NCBI GenBank assembly: GCA_937892545.1
Contig: CALAFO010000007.1
Location: 1 to 21,755, forward strand
DNA: 21,755 bases
Direction: 5' to 3'
Source: Scatosoma sp002474405
Lineage (GTDB): Bacteria > Bacillota > Clostridia > Christensenellales > Borkfalkiaceae
The first letter of the stretch is position 1; each line of letters opens with the position of its first letter. The position numbers were made by a program, and so were the translations under genes. Of this stretch, positions 1-6,334 are shown one piece after another. The notes beneath the pieces were generated by a model. The model did not search any database. It worked only from the letters and a program-made list of their open reading frames with translations, and had not been told where the DNA came from.

Positions 1-51
1 AAAAATGCACCTCCAAAAGTTTTTCTTTTCTGTCCAACTTTTGGGGTGCAT
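1..51 (-). terminator. Rho-independent terminator of the small winged-helix gene
   Basis: Positions 5-20 and 36-51 form a near-perfect inverted repeat of about 16 bp with one bulge. Read on the minus strand it ends in a run of U at the window edge (A at 1-5). It lies about 30 bases after the stop codon of the 83-346 gene, so it most likely ends that transcript. One arm (CCAACTTTTGGGGTGCA) resembles IS3/IS150-type terminal repeats as I remember them, so an origin from an insertion-sequence end is possible but unproven. Confidence 0.65.
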
Positions 52-82
52 ATCACAAAGCAGCTTCCGTATTTTTATTTTT

Positions 83-346
83 TTAATACCCTTTCAGAAA
101 ATATCCGCCGACGCCATCGTTTTTGATGAAATAATCCGGTTTATATGCCGCCAAAAATTTACTTACCGACAGAATATATCTGTAAAAAGTCCTTTCGCTG
201 ATTTTATACTCTCTGCAAAAATCGTCGCGAAAAATACTGCCGCCGCAAATAAATGCGTCGTACATAACAAGCACAAGTTTCGTTTTCATTTCTTTGTCTA
301 CCTCTTTCGTTTTTAATTTGTCGGCAGACGACGCGTCGTCTTTCAC
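83..346 (-). CDS. Small stand-alone winged-helix DNA-binding protein
   Basis: An 87-residue protein starting at GTG 346. A GGGAG ribosome binding site lies 9 bases upstream and the start is about 22 bases downstream of the predicted transcription start. An alternative ATG at 289 (residue 20) has a weaker GAGG site. Residues about 22-66 look like a helix-turn-helix (FCREYKISERTFYRYILSV). Residues 67-87 (DYFIKNDGVGGYFLKGY) look like the beta wing. This is the fold of the N-terminal domain of DeoR or WYL-type regulators, but no effector domain follows, and a terminator-like hairpin closes the unit. It is probably a DNA-binding protein acting alone or as a co-regulator. It is possibly autoregulatory, because tandem repeats lie upstream of its own promoter. 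I do not recognise a named family. Confidence that the gene is real is moderate to good. Confidence 0.65.
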   Translation of the reverse strand: MKDDASSADKLKTKEVDKEMKTKLVLVMYDAFICGGSIFRDDFCREYKISERTFYRYILSVSKFLAAYKPDYFIKNDGVGGYFLKGY

Positions 347-374
347 GGGAAATTACTCCCGCCTCAACGATTCT

Positions 375-406
375 ATTATAGCACTTTCCGCGTCCGGATT
401 TGTCAG
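375..406 (-). promoter_or_regulatory. Extended -10 promoter of the small winged-helix gene
   Basis: On the minus strand a perfect TATAAT (375-380) is preceded by TG plus one base, giving TGCTATAAT, an extended -10 element. A CTGACA (401-406) lies 20 bases upstream. That is too far for a good -35 element, so the extended -10 probably compensates. Predicted transcription start is near 368. Confidence 0.6.
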
Positions 407-409
407 CGC

Positions 410-460
410 ATTCCGCGTTTTTACCCGCAATTTACGCTTATTTTCCCGCGTTTTACGCTT
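410..460 (-). repeat. Two contiguous 21-bp direct repeats plus a partial third copy
   Basis: Positions 419-439 and 440-460 are head-to-tail copies matching at 17 of 21 bases. The shared core on the plus strand is CCCGC followed, two bases later, by TTTACGCTT. A degenerate partial copy (CCGCGTTTTTAC) sits at about 412-423, overlapping the first base pairs of the next unit. They lie about 50 to 92 bases upstream of the predicted start of the winged-helix gene. The 21-bp spacing equals two helical turns, so bound proteins would sit on the same DNA face. This suggests an operator or activator array. Confidence 0.5.
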
Positions 461-491
461 AGCCGTATATTTTTCTCATAAAAAACCGCAA

Positions 492-545
492 AAAAAAGCA
501 CTTCCGCTTGCCCTGTTGTTCCGGTAAAAAGAAGTGCGTTTTTTT
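492..545 (-). terminator. Rho-independent terminator after the InlB/LRR gene
   Basis: GCACTTC at 498-504 pairs with GAAGTGC at 531-537. On the minus strand the stem is followed by a run of U (A at 490-497), and the opposite flank (538-545) is T-rich, so it could work in both directions. It lies just downstream of the stop codon of the 565-1935 reading frame. Confidence 0.7.
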
Positions 546-564
546 ATTCTATTGCAATGAAGCT

Positions 565-1935
565 TTACGATAAAACGGTTACTTTGAATCTGATTCTGTA
601 CGGCGGACGATATTTTTGGACGTTCCCGATTTTTATTACCGTACCCAAAGTATAATCGTACGGTCCGTCAAGGGCGTTTTCTCCCGCATAAATCGTCGGC
701 AGATAGTTACGGTTTTCATACGGACTTATATCAAGAAACGTTATCTCTATATTGATTTTTACCGCGCTTTCCATATTCAGCACAAAATAACAATCTGCGT
801 CGTGCGAAATATATACTTCGTATTCCTGCGAAGGCTCCGCCTTCATCGGAGTAGCTTCGCTCAATCCGTCCGTCTCCGAAAGCTTTATATATTTTGCACG
901 CAACGTTTTGTTGCCGCACGGGACGTAATATTCGTTTGCGATGTTTCTCTCTTCATCCGCCCAGCCTACAAAACGATATCCTTCTTTCCTGCACGTCGGC
1001 AGCAGAAACGCGTAATCTTCCTGCGTGGTAACAACGCTTTCGCCGTCAATCAGCGTAATAACGCTTTTTTTCACGCCGCATTGCAAATTTGCCGACAAAT
1101 ACGCCTCTCCTGCCATGTTTTTCATTTCCTCGGCGGTAAATGATGTGTACGCGAAATCTCCGCAAGCTTTTTCGCCGAGATATTTAACGGTTTCCGGCAG
1201 AAAAACGACGCATTTCGACGAGGTATCGAACGCGTATTTTCCGATGGTTTCCACCCCGTCCGGTAACACGACGCCCGTAAAATCGGCGCCGGAAAACGCG
1301 TAATTATCAATACTCTTTACGGTTTTCGGCAACACCAGAACGTCTTTCGCTTCGCAATCGTTGAATGCCGCCCGACCGATTGTTTCTATCGTACAATTTT
1401 CGTCGAAATAAACGGTTCCTTTAAATAAAGCAAAACAATTCACCCCGATTTCCCGTACGCCCGAAGGAATTTTAAAAGCATTATTGATTTGGCAATAGGC
1501 AAATATCCAGTCGCCGAAAATCACCGTGCCGTCCGGAAGATTGATCGCGTTGTATTCTGCGATGTACCCGTTTCCGGCGCCGAATTTACAGCTTAATGCC
1601 ACCACGGGCGAACCGTTAATATAAGCGGGCACGTTTACGGTAACATTCGAGCCGGAATCCCCTTTATATTTCATAATCGTAACGCCCGCAGAGGTTTCTT
1701 CATAATCGAAAAACTCCGTGGAACCGTAGGTTTTTATTTCCTGCCACAACGCGTACAACGTTATATCGCTTTCGTTGCCTTTTTCGATTTTCGTGATTAC
1801 CGCGCCGTTGCCTTCCGCGTTATCGTACCAGCCGAGAAAATCGTATCCGCCCGCTTCCGCTTCGGCAAGATACAACGTATTTTTGCACTTTGCTTCCGCA
1901 GGATTCGGATTTTCCGCCCCGGAAATCCCAAGCAC
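565..1935 (-). CDS. C-terminal part of the split InlB-repeat / leucine-rich-repeat receptor
   Basis: This open frame has the same phase as the gene upstream (1948-3897) and is separated from it only by one TAA at 1948-1950. The frame reopens at 1947 and completes a seventh InlB repeat (YDFLGW, then LYALW). BspA-type (LRR_5) repeats follow at residues about 95-265, with elements such as VLPKTVKSIDNYAFSGA and VVLPDGVETIGKYAFD. An eighth InlB repeat (YRFVGW) covers about 292-350, and an unrecognised beta-rich C-terminal domain about 355-456. The only candidate start nearby is a GTG at 1935 with no visible ribosome binding site, and the product would have no signal peptide. It is therefore probably not made independently. 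I read it as the distal ectodomain of one larger protein, made only by stop readthrough or disabled by a recent nonsense mutation. Confidence 0.75.
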   Translation of the reverse strand: MLGISGAENPNPAEAKCKNTLYLAEAEAGGYDFLGWYDNAEGNGAVITKIEKGNESDITLYALWQEIKTYGSTEFFDYEETSAGVTIMKYKGDSGSNVTVNVPAYINGSPVVALSCKFGAGNGYIAEYNAINLPDGTVIFGDWIFAYCQINNAFKIPSGVREIGVNCFALFKGTVYFDENCTIETIGRAAFNDCEAKDVLVLPKTVKSIDNYAFSGADFTGVVLPDGVETIGKYAFDTSSKCVVFLPETVKYLGEKACGDFAYTSFTAEEMKNMAGEAYLSANLQCGVKKSVITLIDGESVVTTQEDYAFLLPTCRKEGYRFVGWADEERNIANEYYVPCGNKTLRAKYIKLSETDGLSEATPMKAEPSQEYEVYISHDADCYFVLNMESAVKINIEITFLDISPYENRNYLPTIYAGENALDGPYDYTLGTVIKIGNVQKYRPPYRIRFKVTVLS

Positions 1936-1947
1936 ATACGTGATTTT

Positions 1948-3897
1948 TTACGTTTTTTCGCTTTCGAGCCAGATTGCCGTAAGCGTACGGTTTTTCACGT
2001 CCAGCGAATCGATTTTATCAAGCGTTTCGCCGCTTTCCTTATCCTGCCAGCCGACGAAATCATATCCCGCTTTTTTACAGAGCGGCAGATAGAACGAAGC
2101 GCTTTCCACAGTAAGAGAATACTCATACGTCGTGATTTTCGCATCCGCGCCGCCGTTTGCCGAAAATACGATATTTCCGCCGTCGGCGTCAAGCTTCAGC
2201 GTATAGGTAATCGGCGAAAACCTCGCGTACAGCACCGAAAGCGAAGCCACGTTTGCGCTGTTGATAGTCTCCACCTTTACGCCGCCCGTTTTTTCCGTAA
2301 ACCAGCCCGTAAATTCGTAGCCGCGTTTCTTGACGGGGTACAGCACTGCCGTATCTTCGAACGAAATATAATTTGGATTGATTTTATCGTTTTCGTATGC
2401 GCCCGAATATTCGTAGCGAATCAGATATTTTTTTGCGCGGAATATCGCATATAATTTCAGATCGGCTTGCAGCCGATACAATTTCTCGTAAGTTACGCCC
2501 GAACCGTCGGGAAGATCGTTCCAGCCGACAAACTCGTAACCGAATTTTTCGGCGGCGTTCAGCGTACGCATTTCGCCCGCAAGCAACGTTTCCGGATTTC
2601 CGTACGGCATCGTGCCGCCGCGGCAATCGTAGGTAATCGTATATTTTTCGTCGGTTTTCTGCCAGACGGCATACAGCGTTAAATTCCGCGCCTTTTTTCC
2701 GCCTACCGTCGTTATCCGGTTTGCCGCGTTTTCCGACCGTTCGTTTCCGTCCGGCGGCGCGTCGAACCATCCGACGAATTTATGCCCTTTTTTTATCGGC
2801 GAAAACAGCGGAATTTCTTCCTGCGCCGTAACCGTATCGGGATTCGTATCGTACAGCGTGCCGCCGTATAATTCGTAGCGCACCGTATACACCGCGTCGC
2901 TCCACTTCGCGTACAATTTTATATCGGCACATTCGCATTGCACGCTTGCAACGGCTTCGCCCGAATAATCGGGCGCGGCATACCAGCCTTCGAAAGCGGC
3001 GCCCGTTTTTTGCGGCGTGCTCAGAGAAATTTCGCCGCTTTCCACGGTAAACGTAAACGCGCTTTGCGTTTCTTCCGCAAACGTTCCGCCGTTCAGCCAG
3101 TAATCGATATAATATTCGTGCGGCGTGAATACGGAAAAATATTCTTCGTTCCCCGTAACCGTACGCGGAAAGCTCACCGTTTCGCCGCCCGCGTTCACCC
3201 AGCCGCAGAAATCGTAGCCCGCCCTTTGCGGCGTTTCGGGCATATACGACTGCGCGGAGGAAACGTTTACGATTTCACCGTCGAACGAAACGGCATACAA
3301 GACGTCCGCCTTTTGCGCCGACGTTATCATCACCGCGGCGCCCGCCCCCGTAAGCAGACAGGCGACGGCTGCCGCAGCCGCCGTCATTTTCCACGCGCGT
3401 TTGTGTTTTTTTACATACACGACGCTTTCGCTTTCCGATTTTTCTTTTTCCCCCATGCCGCAATAAAGTTCTGAAACGGGGCAATCGAAATGCTTCGAAA
3501 GGGCAACCAGCTGCGGAATATCGGGACAGGTTACGCCGCGTTCCCAGCGCGAAACGGTATCCGGCGAAACGTTATACGCCGATAAAAAATCGGCAAGCTG
3601 TTCCTGACTTTCCCCTTTTTGTATACGCTTTTCGCTAAGCGTTTTTCCGAAAGATACGGGTTCGAACGCACCCTCGTACGTTTTCTCGCTTTCGGGAAGG
3701 TCAAGCAGTTTTTCAAGCGAGATGCGAAACGCCGCCGCGATTTCTCCGAGCTGCGATATATCCGGTTCGATAATGCCGCGTTCCCAACGCGATACCGTCT
3801 GCGAATGCACAAGCAGTTTATCCGCAAAATCGTTCTGCGTGAGATTCGATTCTTTCCTTAATTTTTTTAACCGTTCCCCGAATTTCGTTTCTTCCAT
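1948..3897 (-). CDS. Tandem-XRE transmembrane receptor with InlB (Listeria-Bacteroides) repeat ectodomain
   Basis: A 649-residue product. The start at ATG 3897 is chosen because the consensus promoter (3958-3986) lies between it and any upstream in-frame start, and GGAGAA sits about 12 bases before it. Two Cro/C1-type helix-turn-helix domains come first, at about 6-66 (LTQNDFADKLLVHSQTVSRW) and 83-146 (SQEQLADFLSAYNVSPDTVS). A single membrane helix follows at about 171-193. Six InlB B-type repeats run from about 200 to 643, each with a [YH]xFxGW-like motif and most ending in LYAxW or similar. Topology would place the XRE domains in the cytoplasm and the repeats outside, as in a one-component membrane-bound transcription regulator that senses surface contacts. 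The frame stops at TAA 1948-1950 in the linker after repeat six, where other repeats have a Tyr. Coding sequence resumes in phase immediately after. Domain calls are confident; the sensing role is inference. Confidence 0.85.
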   Translation of the reverse strand: MEETKFGERLKKLRKESNLTQNDFADKLLVHSQTVSRWERGIIEPDISQLGEIAAAFRISLEKLLDLPESEKTYEGAFEPVSFGKTLSEKRIQKGESQEQLADFLSAYNVSPDTVSRWERGVTCPDIPQLVALSKHFDCPVSELYCGMGEKEKSESESVVYVKKHKRAWKMTAAAAAVACLLTGAGAAVMITSAQKADVLYAVSFDGEIVNVSSAQSYMPETPQRAGYDFCGWVNAGGETVSFPRTVTGNEEYFSVFTPHEYYIDYWLNGGTFAEETQSAFTFTVESGEISLSTPQKTGAAFEGWYAAPDYSGEAVASVQCECADIKLYAKWSDAVYTVRYELYGGTLYDTNPDTVTAQEEIPLFSPIKKGHKFVGWFDAPPDGNERSENAANRITTVGGKKARNLTLYAVWQKTDEKYTITYDCRGGTMPYGNPETLLAGEMRTLNAAEKFGYEFVGWNDLPDGSGVTYEKLYRLQADLKLYAIFRAKKYLIRYEYSGAYENDKINPNYISFEDTAVLYPVKKRGYEFTGWFTEKTGGVKVETINSANVASLSVLYARFSPITYTLKLDADGGNIVFSANGGADAKITTYEYSLTVESASFYLPLCKKAGYDFVGWQDKESGETLDKIDSLDVKNRTLTAIWLESEKT

Positions 3898-3957
3898 AGC
3901 CCGCCGCGCTTCTCCGTAATTTCTTCTGCCGTAAATAAATTCAACGTGTCTGTTTTC

Positions 3958-3986
3958 ATTATAGCCCGTTTTTTTCGTTTTGTCAA
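3958..3986 (-). promoter_or_regulatory. Perfect consensus sigma-A promoter of the tandem-XRE receptor gene
   Basis: On the minus strand TTGACA (3981-3986) and TATAAT (3958-3963) are separated by exactly 17 bases (3964-3980). Predicted transcription start is near 3951, giving a leader of about 54 nucleotides to ATG 3897. A fully consensus promoter implies strong expression unless repressed, for instance by the receptor's own XRE domains. Confidence 0.85.
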
Positions 3987-4027
3987 TCTTTCTTTGCCGT
4001 TTCGCTTTTGTTTTGCGCGGCACACGG

Positions 4028-4067
4028 AAAAAGCCGCGCCCGAACCCGCGGGGGCGCGACTTTTTTT
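4028..4067 (-). terminator. Strong, probably bidirectional terminator closing the catabolic cluster
   Basis: GCCGCGCCC (4033-4041) pairs with GGGCGCGAC (4052-4060) with one mismatch. On the minus strand it ends in UUUUU (A at 4028-4032), and on the plus strand in a T run (4061-4067). It lies 16 bases beyond the stop codon of the GDPD gene and just upstream of the receptor promoter, so it isolates the two transcription units. Confidence 0.85.
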
Positions 4068-4082
4068 AACGATGATTTTGTA

Positions 4083-4802
4083 TTATTCCAGTATATCCGT
4101 GGTGATAAAATCCACGCCGTAAGAAATCAGTCGTTCGGCGACGGACTTATCGTCCACCGTCCAGCAATTTACGGCAATGCCGTTTTGTTTCAGCTCCTGT
4201 ACGTTTTCCGCCGTAAGACGTTCGTAATAAATATCCAGCCCCAGATTGTATTTTTTCAACGAATCTATCAGATTTTTCGTTACTTCTTCGCCCGTTAAAA
4301 ACTGTATGCGGACGGTAGAATCCATCGAACGCAGAACGGCAAGATTTTCGTAACAGAACGATATGAAAATCATTTTTTCCAAATGATATTCTTTCTTAGT
4401 TACTTCGTAAATTTCGCGAATTTGTTTTTCCGGCATCTGATTTTTCAGTTCCAGCACGGCGGTTTTATTGTACGTTTTGCAGATTCTGAGATACTCGCCC
4501 AATTCCGGCAAGCACAAATCTTCCCGCTTTTCGCCGTTTTTATCCGTCAGCCGGAGCGAACGGAGCAATGAAAAATCGCTGCCTTCCACCGAAAACTCTT
4601 CGCCGTACACCCGTTTTGTATCGTCGTCGTGAATGATGACGAATTTTCCGTCTTTCGTAACGTGTACGTCTGTTTCGACGCCGTAATAGCTGCGGTTCCC
4701 CGCCGCCACGAAAGCCGCCGCCGTGTTTTCGCGTTCGATGCCGCTCACGCCTCTGTGCGCAATCAATTTCACGTTGTTTTTATCGATTTTTATCGTGTCC
4801 AT
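4083..4802 (-). CDS. Glycerophosphodiester phosphodiesterase family protein (GDPD)
   Basis: A 239-residue cytoplasmic enzyme of the GDPD TIM-barrel family, which hydrolyses glycerophosphodiesters to glycerol 3-phosphate and an alcohol. The diagnostic HRG (H16, R17) is followed by ENT (25-27), the metal ligands E43 and D45 in GVETDVHVTKDG, and HDD at 58-60. A later LELK and the C-terminal NCWTVDD and GVDFITTD segments are typical of the barrel end. The start at ATG 4802 gives the usual N-terminus; an upstream in-frame extension to 4874 would run into the preceding gene. It begins 20 bases after the phosphoesterase gene, and a terminator follows it. No signal peptide is seen, so it probably acts on imported material. 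The family is also used on other phosphodiesters, so the true substrate is open. Confidence 0.9.
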   Translation of the reverse strand: MDTIKIDKNNVKLIAHRGVSGIERENTAAAFVAAGNRSYYGVETDVHVTKDGKFVIIHDDDTKRVYGEEFSVEGSDFSLLRSLRLTDKNGEKREDLCLPELGEYLRICKTYNKTAVLELKNQMPEKQIREIYEVTKKEYHLEKMIFISFCYENLAVLRSMDSTVRIQFLTGEEVTKNLIDSLKKYNLGLDIYYERLTAENVQELKQNGIAVNCWTVDDKSVAERLISYGVDFITTDILE

Positions 4803-4822
4803 ATTGTACGCCTTTTTTGTTT

Positions 4823-6301
4823 TCAGTCCTTCGCGGAAAACGACAAAGTAACCGCCTCGCTGCGGGCAAACCATACGTCTACCGCGCGGAGTTCGAAGAA
4901 ATATTCACCCGTATATTCCGTTTTATACGTTTCGCAATATTTTTTCATATCCGCCACCGTAAACTTCCACGATTCCGTAGCAGGCATTTCATCCGCCCGA
5001 TCGTAACGATAAGTGAACGTGCCGAGATAGAACGTTTTCACTTTTGTTTTCTTCGTGCCGACTACGTTATAAACGGCAAGCGTATAATACCGCACCATGT
5101 CGTCGTCCGCGGCAGATTGCCATACGCAGGAAATCTCTTCGTTTTCCGCCGTAACCTGCAACACGGAATCGCCGGAAAATACCGGCGCCGCGTTGTTTGC
5201 CTTCCGGCTTTCGTTATCGTACTTTTTCAGATGCGAACCGTCGCTCTGCGGGTAAGAAAGTTCCCACGCGTCTTTAATTACGCTTTGTTTTACGTAATCG
5301 CACCGTTTTACGCGCAGATTTCCGTTGGCGTCCGCCTGCACCAGCAGCCCCTCCGAAAAATCGTCGACGCGCGTACCCACGTCGTTATCGAATTTCAGCA
5401 GATTATCGTTCACGTTGTTCATCCAGCCCGTGTACTTCACGCTGCCGCAATCGAGCGCGGTGAACGCGCCGTTCTGGCTGATCTGCGTTTCGTCCTGCAG
5501 AACGTTATGGATGTGCCCGCTGAAATACACCACCTGCGGGTACTTCGAAATAACGGTGGAAATATCGGAATCGCCCCACGTGGTGGCGCAGGAACCCGTT
5601 ACCGTTTCGTACACGGGCGGATGCGCCGTAACAAACACGTATTGCCCCGGATTTTCCTGCGTGATTGCCGAAAGCTGACCGTCCAGCCAGTCCAGCGTGG
5701 ATTTTTCGTAGCCGTTCAGCGTCCAGTATCTCGCGGGGTTCACGGAAAGGAAATGATATCCGTTTACCACGGCGTGCCGCCGCCCCTCCGCCGGGAGAGA
5801 ATCCGCCGCGTCGATACGGAAAAATTCTTCGCCGAGCTGCGAATAAAACAGCGCGGGCATTTCCGTCATCACGTCGCCCAGCACGGAAGGATCGGTATCG
5901 TGATTGCCGAGGCAATAAAACACGCCCGTTTCGTTTACATCGATCGCTTCGGTAACAGCGGTTTTCAGCATCGCGATATCCGCGTTATATTCCGTAGTAT
6001 AATTCGGCTGATCTTTCAGACCCGTTTTTTTCCAGGTATCCTCCGTGAGGTCGCCCGCAAAAAGCGCTACGTCCAGCTTGCCGCCCGCCAGTTCTTCGGC
6101 GTAATCGAGCGCGCGGACAAGCTTGTTTTTCACCTTCTCCTGCCCTACCTGCTGGTGAATATCGCTCATCGCCGAAAAACTAAGCACGATGTTGTTTTCG
6201 TCGAATTCTCCGCTTTTCTTATCGTCTTTTCCGCAGGAAGCAAAGGAAATCGTTGTTGCCGCCACCAGAATAGCCAGTGCGACAGCCGCCGTTTTTTTCA
6301 T
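4823..6301 (-). CDS. Secreted calcineurin-like metallophosphoesterase lipoprotein
   Basis: A 492-residue lipoprotein with signal peptide 1-22 and the lipidated cysteine expected at C23 (FASC). The two-metal phosphoesterase motifs are all present: DIH (D47, H49), GD (83-84), GNHD (132-135), the AHPP histidine (H227) and GHIH (262-265). This predicts an active phosphomonoesterase or phosphodiesterase on the outer face of the membrane. After about residue 380 comes a beta-sandwich-like module (CVWQSAADDDMVRYYTLAVY, later YFFELRAVD) resembling a fibronectin type III domain. GAGGT lies upstream of the ATG, and the gene starts 33 bases after the solute-binding protein gene. Its place between that gene and the cytoplasmic GDPD suggests external removal or cleavage of a phosphate group during uptake. 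The substrate is not visible from the sequence. Confidence 0.9.
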   Translation of the reverse strand: MKKTAAVALAILVAATTISFASCGKDDKKSGEFDENNIVLSFSAMSDIHQQVGQEKVKNKLVRALDYAEELAGGKLDVALFAGDLTEDTWKKTGLKDQPNYTTEYNADIAMLKTAVTEAIDVNETGVFYCLGNHDTDPSVLGDVMTEMPALFYSQLGEEFFRIDAADSLPAEGRRHAVVNGYHFLSVNPARYWTLNGYEKSTLDWLDGQLSAITQENPGQYVFVTAHPPVYETVTGSCATTWGDSDISTVISKYPQVVYFSGHIHNVLQDETQISQNGAFTALDCGSVKYTGWMNNVNDNLLKFDNDVGTRVDDFSEGLLVQADANGNLRVKRCDYVKQSVIKDAWELSYPQSDGSHLKKYDNESRKANNAAPVFSGDSVLQVTAENEEISCVWQSAADDDMVRYYTLAVYNVVGTKKTKVKTFYLGTFTYRYDRADEMPATESWKFTVADMKKYCETYKTEYTGEYFFELRAVDVWFARSEAVTLSFSAKD

Positions 6302-6334
6302 AGTTTACCTCGTTTTTTTCACCTCGCGGGAAGC

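Noticed and set aside
1948..3300. Periodic sequence that might suggest a CRISPR or DNA repeat array
   Set aside because: The periodicity is at protein level (InlB repeats of about 70 residues); DNA copies are too diverged to be repeats with spacers.
3898..4023. N-terminal extension of the tandem-XRE protein to an ATG at 4023
   Set aside because: The consensus promoter at 3958-3986 and its predicted start lie inside this stretch, so it would not be transcribed; the extension is a basic, unstructured sequence.
4803..4874. N-terminal extension of the GDPD to a start at 4874
   Set aside because: It would overlap the phosphoesterase gene and add residues not seen before the barrel; ATG 4802 fits the family start.
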